A model generated the notes under the pieces. The model made no database searches, had not been told where the DNA came from, and saw nothing but the letters and a program-made list of their open reading frames with translations. The position numbers were made by a program, and so were the translations under genes. A stretch of 64,000 nt of DNA from Streptomyces rubellomurinus (lineage in GTDB: Bacteria > Actinomycetota > Actinomycetes > Streptomycetales > Streptomycetaceae): assembly GCF_000961885.1 (NCBI RefSeq), contig NZ_JZKH01000012.1:56751-120750 (forward strand), read 5' to 3'. Below are positions 58,853 through 64,000 of the stretch, piece by piece (position 1 is the first letter of the stretch; the number at the start of each line of letters is the position of its first letter).

Positions 58853-61603
58853 TCAGGCGTCGCCGCCGGCGGCACCCGGGTCGGCCGCCGCCACGTCCAG
58901 CAGCTGGTAGCGGTCGATCGCGTCCTTCAGCGCCGAACGGTCGATCTTGCCCTGCTTGGCGAGCTCGGTGAGCACCGCCAGCACGACCGACTGCGCGTCG
59001 ATGTGGAAGAAGCGACGGGCCGCGCCGCGGGTGTCGGCGAAGCCGAAGCCGTCCGCACCCAGCGACTGGTACTGGCCCGGCACCCAGCGGGAGATCTGGT
59101 CCGGCACCGCGCGCATCCAGTCGGACACCGCGACGAACGGGCCCTCGGAGCCCTGCAGCTTGGTGGTGACGTACGGCACGCGCTGCTGCTCCTCGGGGTG
59201 CAGCAGGTTGAACTCCTCGGCCTCCACCGCCTCGCGGCGCAGCTCGTTCCAGGAGGTCGCGGACCAGACGTCGGCCTTGACGTTCCACTCCTCGGCGAGG
59301 ATGCGCTGGGCCTCCAGGGCCCACGGCACCGCCACGCCGGAGGCGAGGATCTGGGCCGGGATCTGGCCGGCCGTGGCCGGCGCGTACTTGTGCAGACCCT
59401 TGAGGATGCCCTCGACGTCCACGTTCTCGGGCTCGGCCGGCATCTTGATCGGCTCGTTGTACACGGTGAGGTAGTAGAAGACGTCCTCGCCGTTCGGGTG
59501 CTCGGCGCTGGAGCCGTACATCCGGCGCAGACCGTCCTGGACGATGTGCGCGATCTCGAAGCCGTACGCGGGGTCGTACGCGACGACGCCCGGGTTGGTC
59601 GAGGCCAGCAGGTGCGAGTGGCCGTCCGCGTGCTGCAGGCCCTCACCGGTCAGGGTGGTGCGGCCGGCGGTGGCGCCGAGCACGAAGCCGCGGGCCAGCT
59701 GGTCGGCCATCTGCCAGAACTGGTCGCCGGTGCGCTGGAACCCGAACATCGAGTAGAAGACGTACACCGGGATCAGCGGCTCGCCGTGCGTGGCGTAGGA
59801 CGAGCCGGCGGCGATCAGCGAGGCGGTGCAGCCGGCCTCGGAGATGCCGTCGTGCAGCATCTGGCCCTTCGGCGACTCCTTGTAGGCCAGCAGCAGGTCG
59901 CGGTCGACCGACTCGTAGGTCTGGCCCATCGGGTTGTAGATCTTCGCCGAGGGGAACAGCGAGTCCATGCCGAAGGTGCGGTACTCGTCGGGTGCGATCG
60001 GCACGAAGCGGTTGCCGATGCCCTTGTCCCGCATGAGGTCCTTGAGCAGCCGGACGAACGCCATGGTGGTGGCGATGGTCTGGTTGCCGGAGCCCTTCTT
60101 GACCGCCTTGTACGCGTCGTCGCCGGGCAGCTCCAGCTTGCGCGGGCGCACCTTGCGGGTCGGCACGTAGCCGCCGAGCTCGCGCCGGCGGTCGTGCATG
60201 TACTGGATCTCCTCCGAGTCGCGACCCGGGTGGTAGTAGGGCGGGTAGCCCTCGTCCAGCTGCTTGTCGGTGATCGGCAGGTGCAGCCGGTCGCGGAAGC
60301 GCTTCAGGTCCTCGACCGTCAGCTTCTTCATCTGGTGGGTCGCGTTGCGGCCCTCGAAGTTGGGGCCGAGCGTCCAGCCCTTGACCGTCTGGGCCAGGAT
60401 GACCGTCGGCTGGCCCTTGTGCTCGCGGGCCGCCTTGAAAGCCGCGTAGACCTTCTTGTGGTCGTGGCCGCCGCGACCCAGGTGCTGGATCTGCTGGTCG
60501 GTCATGTTCTCGACCATGGCGCGCAGGCGCAGGTCGCTGCCGAAGAAGTGCTCGCGGATGTAGTCGCCGGTCTCGGTGGCGTAGGTCTGGAACTGGCCGT
60601 CCGGGGTGGTGTTCATCTTGTTCACCAGGACGCCGTCGCGGTCCTGCGCGAGCAGCGGGTCCCAGCTGCGGTCCCAGATCAGCTTGATCACGTTCCAGCC
60701 GGCGCCCCGGAACTGGGACTCCAGCTCCTGGATGATCTTGCCGTTGCCGCGGACCGGGCCGTCCAGGCGCTGCAGGTTGCAGTTGACCACGAAGGTCAGG
60801 TTGTCCAGGCCCTCGCGGGCCGCCAGCGACAGCTGGCCGAGCGACTCGGGCTCGTCCATCTCGCCGTCGCCGAGGAAGGCGTAGACGTGCGAGTCGGAGG
60901 TGTCCTTGATGCCGCGGTGCTCCAGGTACCGGTTCATCCGGGCCTGGTAGATCGCGCCGAGCGGGCCGAGGCCCATCGAGACGGTCGGGAACTCCCAGAA
61001 GTCCGGCATCAGCCGCGGGTGCGGGTAGCTGGACAGGCCGTACGGAGCCTTCGACTTCTCCTGGCGGAACGCGTCGAGCTGCTGCTCGGTGAGTCGGTCC
61101 AGCAGGAAGGCGCGGGCGTAGATGCCGGGGGAGGCGTGACCCTGGAAGAAGATCTGGTCGCCGGACTCGCCCTCGGCGTCCTTGCCGCGGAAGAAGTAGT
61201 TGAAGCCGACGTCGTACAGCGACGCGGAGGAGGCGAAGGTGGCGATGTGGCCACCCACGCCGATGCCCGGGCGCTGCGCCCGGGACACCATCACGGCCGC
61301 GTTCCAGCGGGTCGCGTTGAGGATCTTGCGCTCGATCTCCTCGTTGCCGGGGAAGAACGGCTCGTCCTTGGTGGCGATGGTGTTGACGTAGTCCGTGCTG
61401 CGCATCTCGGGCACGGCGACACGCTTCTCGCGGGCGCGCTCGATCAGGCGGAGCATCAGGTAGCGGGCACGCTCACGCCCGCGCTCGTCGATGGCCGCAT
61501 CGAGCGACTCCAGCCATTCCGCGGTCTCCTCGGGATCGAAGTCCGGGACCTGACTCGGAAGGCCGCCAATGATGATCGGGTTGCGATCGGATCCGGAAGC
61601 CAC
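58853..61603 (-). CDS. aceE: Pyruvate dehydrogenase E1 component, homodimeric type, 916 aa
   Basis: Decarboxylates pyruvate with thiamine diphosphate and passes the acetyl group to lipoyl-E2. N-terminal blocks [25 protein letters not shown] and [24 protein letters not shown] precede the ThDP fold [43 protein letters not shown]. The C-terminal part has [35 protein letters not shown] and [24 protein letters not shown] [16 protein letters not shown]. The GTG start encodes MASGSDRN. Length is that of the actinobacterial AceE. No E2 gene is adjacent. Confidence 0.96.
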   Translation of the reverse strand: MASGSDRNPIIIGGLPSQVPDFDPEETAEWLESLDAAIDERGRERARYLMLRLIERAREKRVAVPEMRSTDYVNTIATKDEPFFPGNEEIERKILNATRWNAAVMVSRAQRPGIGVGGHIATFASSASLYDVGFNYFFRGKDAEGESGDQIFFQGHASPGIYARAFLLDRLTEQQLDAFRQEKSKAPYGLSSYPHPRLMPDFWEFPTVSMGLGPLGAIYQARMNRYLEHRGIKDTSDSHVYAFLGDGEMDEPESLGQLSLAAREGLDNLTFVVNCNLQRLDGPVRGNGKIIQELESQFRGAGWNVIKLIWDRSWDPLLAQDRDGVLVNKMNTTPDGQFQTYATETGDYIREHFFGSDLRLRAMVENMTDQQIQHLGRGGHDHKKVYAAFKAAREHKGQPTVILAQTVKGWTLGPNFEGRNATHQMKKLTVEDLKRFRDRLHLPITDKQLDEGYPPYYHPGRDSEEIQYMHDRRRELGGYVPTRKVRPRKLELPGDDAYKAVKKGSGNQTIATTMAFVRLLKDLMRDKGIGNRFVPIAPDEYRTFGMDSLFPSAKIYNPMGQTYESVDRDLLLAYKESPKGQMLHDGISEAGCTASLIAAGSSYATHGEPLIPVYVFYSMFGFQRTGDQFWQMADQLARGFVLGATAGRTTLTGEGLQHADGHSHLLASTNPGVVAYDPAYGFEIAHIVQDGLRRMYGSSAEHPNGEDVFYYLTVYNEPIKMPAEPENVDVEGILKGLHKYAPATAGQIPAQILASGVAVPWALEAQRILAEEWNVKADVWSATSWNELRREAVEAEEFNLLHPEEQQRVPYVTTKLQGSEGPFVAVSDWMRAVPDQISRWVPGQYQSLGADGFGFADTRGAARRFFHIDAQSVVLAVLTELAKQGKIDRSALKDAIDRYQLLDVAAADPGAAGGDA

Positions 61604-62119
61604 GCTGTTCCTTCACTGTCGGTCGAAACTGAGGTGTGTCGCGCCGCCTCCATCGTGCTACCGCGCTCGGAGATCCGTCATCTCTACCGATCGGTAACCG
61701 TCTCGCCCGGTGGGCGGGTCGGTCTGGCGGCGCGCGGTCCGGGCTTCGTCGCCCGCCCCGCACACCCCCGGGTGTTACGAACAGAGGTGGTCCGACCTGG
61801 TTTCCCGTCCGCCCGATGGCGGGCGGCCGGGGTGAGGGCCAACAGGAGACTCTACGCCCGCGCACGCGCGGACCCGAACGCCGTTCGCATCTCGGGCACG
61901 CGTACGGCCTGTGGGCCGGGACCACCCGAAGCATCCTTGTCCCACGCAGAGAAGGGCAAATCGGTGTGATTCCCGACACGTCGACCGGCGTGTCCCCCCG
62001 CGACACGTCAACCTTTGGAGGGGATCGGGGGTCGGGTACTTGCGCGAACCGCCGGTCCCGTGTGGACTACGGCCACAGCCTCGGCATGGATGCCGAGCCG
62101 AATACTGGAGGTTATTCCC
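61604..62119. promoter_or_regulatory. Divergent regulatory region between aceE and DUF3052
   Basis: About 515 bp without a supported gene. TACCGATCGGTA (61685-61696) is a perfect 12-bp palindrome about 85 bp upstream of the aceE start. CGACACGTC occurs twice around 61974-62008 and can fold with CGTGTC between. CTCGGCAT-GG-ATGCCGAG (62080-62097) is a perfect hairpin just before the DUF3052 ribosome binding site. The last element could affect translation. Confidence 0.5.
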
Positions 62120-62557
62120 GTGAGCGCGACCGCGGACCCCGCGGACAAGTCCAACCCGGCAGCCCGTCTCGCCTTCGCAGAGGGCCAGATCGTCCAGGAG
62201 CTGGGGTACGACGACGACACTGACCAGGACCTCCGCGAGGGCATCGAGGAGATCACCGGGACGGATCTCGTCGACGAGGACTACGACGACGTCGCCGACG
62301 CCGTCCTGCTGTGGCACCGCGACGACGACGGGGACCTCACCGACGCCCTCGTCGACGCGCTGGAGTACCTCGCCGAGGGCGGCCTGATCTGGCTGCTGAC
62401 GCCGAAGACCGGCCGGGACGGCCACATCGAGGCCTCCGACATCGCGGACGCGGCCAAGACCGCCGGCCTCTCGCAGACCAGCTCGATCGCCGTGGCGAAG
62501 GACTGGGCGGCCACCCGGCTCGCGACCAAGTCCACCAAGGCGACCGGCAAGCGCTGA
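62120..62557 (+). CDS. DUF3052 family protein, 145 aa
   Basis: Small acidic actinobacterial protein: PAARLAFAEGQIVQELGYDDDTDQDLREGIEEITGTDLVDEDYDDVADAVLLWHRDDDGDLTDALVDALEYLAEGGLIWLLTPKTGRDGHIEASDIADAAKTAGLSQTSSIAVAKDWAATRL. The DUF3052 core is complete; function unknown. The GTG start is fixed by GGAGG at 62107-62111, 8 nt away. Conserved next to aceE in streptomycetes, from memory. Confidence 0.87.
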   Translation: MSATADPADKSNPAARLAFAEGQIVQELGYDDDTDQDLREGIEEITGTDLVDEDYDDVADAVLLWHRDDDGDLTDALVDALEYLAEGGLIWLLTPKTGRDGHIEASDIADAAKTAGLSQTSSIAVAKDWAATRLATKSTKATGKR

Positions 62558-62575
62558 CACGGACCCCGTGGCCCC

Positions 62576-62618
62576 GCACCGGGCCCCGCCGGAGGAGACT
62601 CCGGGCGGGGCCCGGTGC
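62576..62618 (+). terminator. Terminator after DUF3052
   Basis: 62576-62594 pairs with 62599-62618 (19 bp, one bulged G) around a GAGA tetraloop, 18 bp after the stop codon. Confidence 0.8.
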
Positions 62619-62717
62619 CGTTTCCGGGCCGTTCCGGCTCCCCGCCCGGCCGGGCCGCCGCGGTCCGGCTTCGTCCGCTTTCCAGCGCTTTCGGCAGCTT
62701 CCGGCCAGTTCCGGCGT

Positions 62718-62779
62718 GTTCGCCCAGGGCGAACGGCGAGCGGCCGCCCGGGCGGCCGCGTCATCCGTTCGGCCGAACG
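62718..62779. promoter_or_regulatory. Two related palindromes upstream of the peroxiredoxin gene
   Basis: GTTCGCCC-A-GGGCGAAC (62718-62734) and CGTTCGGCCGAACG (62766-62779) share GTTCG/CGAAC half-sites, with 31 bp between them. They lie 75-135 bp upstream of the peroxiredoxin start, as expected for operators. Regulator unknown. Confidence 0.5.
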
Positions 62780-62852
62780 TGCGCGAGCGAATGCGAGGAT
62801 GGGGCCCGCCGCGCCCCTCGCGCGGCCCGGTCCCGTCAGAAAGGTCCCGCTC

Positions 62853-63311
62853 ATGGCCATCGAGGTCGGCACCCAGGCTCCGGACTTCGAGCTCTCCGAC
62901 CAGCACGGGCAGACCGTCCGGCTCGCCGACTTCCGCGGCGCCAAGCACGTCGTCCTGGTCTTCTACCCGTTCGCCTTCACCGGCGTGTGCACCGGCGAGC
63001 TGGGCGCCCTCCAGCGGGAGCTGGACGGGCTGCAGAACGACGACGTCCAGGTGCTCGGCGTCTCCTGCGACTCGCCGTTCTCCCAGCGCGTGTTCGCCGA
63101 CCGCGAGGGCCTGGACTTCCCGCTGCTCGCCGACTTCTGGCCGCACGGCGCGACCGCCCGTGCCTACGGCGTGCTCGACGAGGAGCGCGGCTGCCCGCTG
63201 CGCGGCACCTTCGTGATCGACCGGGCCGGCACGGTCCGCTGGAGCGTCGTCAACGGCCTCCCGGACGCCCGGGACGAGCAGGAGTACCTGAAGGTCCTGG
63301 CGGGTCTCTGA
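62853..63311 (+). CDS. Peroxiredoxin, AhpE/BCP-like, 152 aa
   Basis: Thiol peroxidase reducing peroxides. The active-site block is [21 protein letters not shown], with the peroxidatic Cys in GVCTGE preceded by the conserved Thr; [16 protein letters not shown] carries a second Cys. [18 protein letters not shown] is the C-terminal strand pair. It lacks the AhpC C-terminal resolving Cys. AAAGG lies ~8 nt upstream of the ATG. Between DUF3052 and terD, as in related genomes. Confidence 0.93.
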   Translation: MAIEVGTQAPDFELSDQHGQTVRLADFRGAKHVVLVFYPFAFTGVCTGELGALQRELDGLQNDDVQVLGVSCDSPFSQRVFADREGLDFPLLADFWPHGATARAYGVLDEERGCPLRGTFVIDRAGTVRWSVVNGLPDARDEQEYLKVLAGL

Positions 63312-63451
63312 GGCCGTTCGCGGGTGCGCACGGGAACCGCGCACTACGCTCGGGCCGTTGGCGGATGGGGCGTACGTCCGATTTCGGGCGCCGACGCCCC
63401 GCACCGCACCGCCGGGGGCACCAGCCGTGCCTCCCGATTCTTGGAGGGCAA

Positions 63452-64000
63452 GTGGGAGTCAGCCTCAGCAAGGGCGGCAACGTCTCGCTCACGAAGGAGG
63501 CCCCCGGCCTCCAGGCCGTCGTGGTCGGCCTGGGCTGGGACGTCCGGACCACCACCGGGACGGACTTCGACCTGGACGCCAGCGCGCTGCTCTGCAACGA
63601 GCAGGGCAAGGTCGCCTCGGACGGCAACTTCGTGTTCTTCAACAACCTGAAGAGCCCGGACGGCTCCGTCGAGCACACCGGTGACAACCGCACCGGCGAG
63701 GGCGAGGGCGACGACGAGGCGATCAAGGTCAACCTGGCCGGCGTCCCCGCGGACGTGCAGAAGATCGTCTTCCCGGTGTCGATCTACGACGCCGAGGGCC
63801 GCGGCCAGAGCTTCGGCCAGGTGCGCAACGCCTTCATCCGGGTGGTGAACCAGGCGAACAACGTGGAGCTGGCGCGCTACGACCTCTCCGAGGACGCCTC
63901 GACCGAGACCGCGATGGTCTTCGGCGAGCTGTACCGCAACGGCGCCGAGTGGAAGTTCCGCGCCATCGGCCAGGGCTACGCCTCCGGCCTGCGCGGCATC
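63452..64000 (+). CDS. terD: TerD-family calcium-binding stress protein, partial at the window end
   Basis: 183 codons are present without a stop; the usual length is about 191, so only a few residues are missing. [45 protein letters not shown] is the standard N-terminus. [30 protein letters not shown] carries the calcium-binding acidic loop, and [28 protein letters not shown] follows. Family members confer tellurite and general stress resistance and are abundant in streptomycetes. GGAGGG precedes the GTG. Confidence 0.93.
   Translation, partial: MGVSLSKGGNVSLTKEAPGLQAVVVGLGWDVRTTTGTDFDLDASALLCNEQGKVASDGNFVFFNNLKSPDGSVEHTGDNRTGEGEGDDEAIKVNLAGVPADVQKIVFPVSIYDAEGRGQSFGQVRNAFIRVVNQANNVELARYDLSEDASTETAMVFGELYRNGAEWKFRAIGQGYASGLRGI

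Overview
This is a chromosomal window from a very high G+C actinobacterium of the family Streptomycetaceae (Streptomyces or Kitasatospora). The evidence is the extreme G/C preference at third codon positions, frequent GTG and TTG starts, leaderless-looking promoters, secreted lipoproteins, and the gene content: a FasR-controlled fabD-fabH-acpP-fabF cluster, dgt-dnaG next to a HrdA-like sigma factor, homodimeric aceE beside DUF3052, a peroxiredoxin and TerD, and DUF3145 beside fabF. From memory of the S. coelicolor map, many of these genes lie in the same core-chromosome neighbourhood. I see no phage, insertion sequence, CRISPR array or origin.

Layout. 1-5.1 kb: a two-gene hypothetical operon (partial at the edge), divergent from a NarL-type two-component system with a DUF4097 protein, then dusB. 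5.6-8.3 kb: pyruvate phosphate dikinase behind a long regulatory region with two dyads. 8.5-12.2 kb: a membrane-tethered RNase Sa homologue, a winged-helix/DUF559 protein divergent from an ADP-ribosylglycohydrolase across three 14-bp repeats, and a GNAT enzyme. 12.8-19.6 kb: PAC2 protein, SGNH lipoprotein, dgt, dnaG and a HrdA-like sigma factor. 19.6-27.1 kb: a membrane-spanning HTH/DUF2690 regulator, glutamate decarboxylase, xylulokinase, a YtxH-like protein, two identical tRNA-Asn genes, two paralogous secreted serine proteases and a CAT-anticodon tRNA.

27.3-33.3 kb: an operon joining an SPFH (flotillin-like) membrane protein, a small ribbon-helix-helix protein and a GPP34 (GOLPH3-like) protein, headed by a 16-bp palindrome. 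It is followed by an ABC transporter/two-component operon behind an 18-bp palindrome. 33.7-38.4 kb: a PLP-dependent deaminase-like enzyme, an array of four approximately 100-bp repeats, a LytR-CpsA-Psr protein, and a MarR regulator divergent from an MDR oxidoreductase. 38.8-45.4 kb: DUF3145, the type II fatty-acid synthase cluster with its regulator, and a pirin. 45.4-49.7 kb: a serine hydrolase, a MerR-aldo/keto reductase operon with a textbook MerR promoter, and a DinB-type protein divergent from a WYL regulator.

49.7-56.1 kb: two DUF1023 exported hydrolases flanking a YjbR protein and a membrane acyltransferase, then a DesK/DesR-like two-component system. A motif (GTGCTACCsGGGTA) recurs upstream of both that system and the neighbouring DUF1023 gene. 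56.3-58.8 kb: a TetR repressor divergent from a DHA2 efflux pump, with a clear operator between them. 58.8-64 kb: aceE, DUF3052, peroxiredoxin and a truncated terD.

Most of the window is core metabolism and housekeeping. The most unusual parts are the SPFH/RHH/GPP34 operon, the repeat array at about 34.7-35.15 kb, the shared box around the 54-56 kb two-component system, and a recurring pattern of short intergenic repeats (14-16 bp, three copies each).
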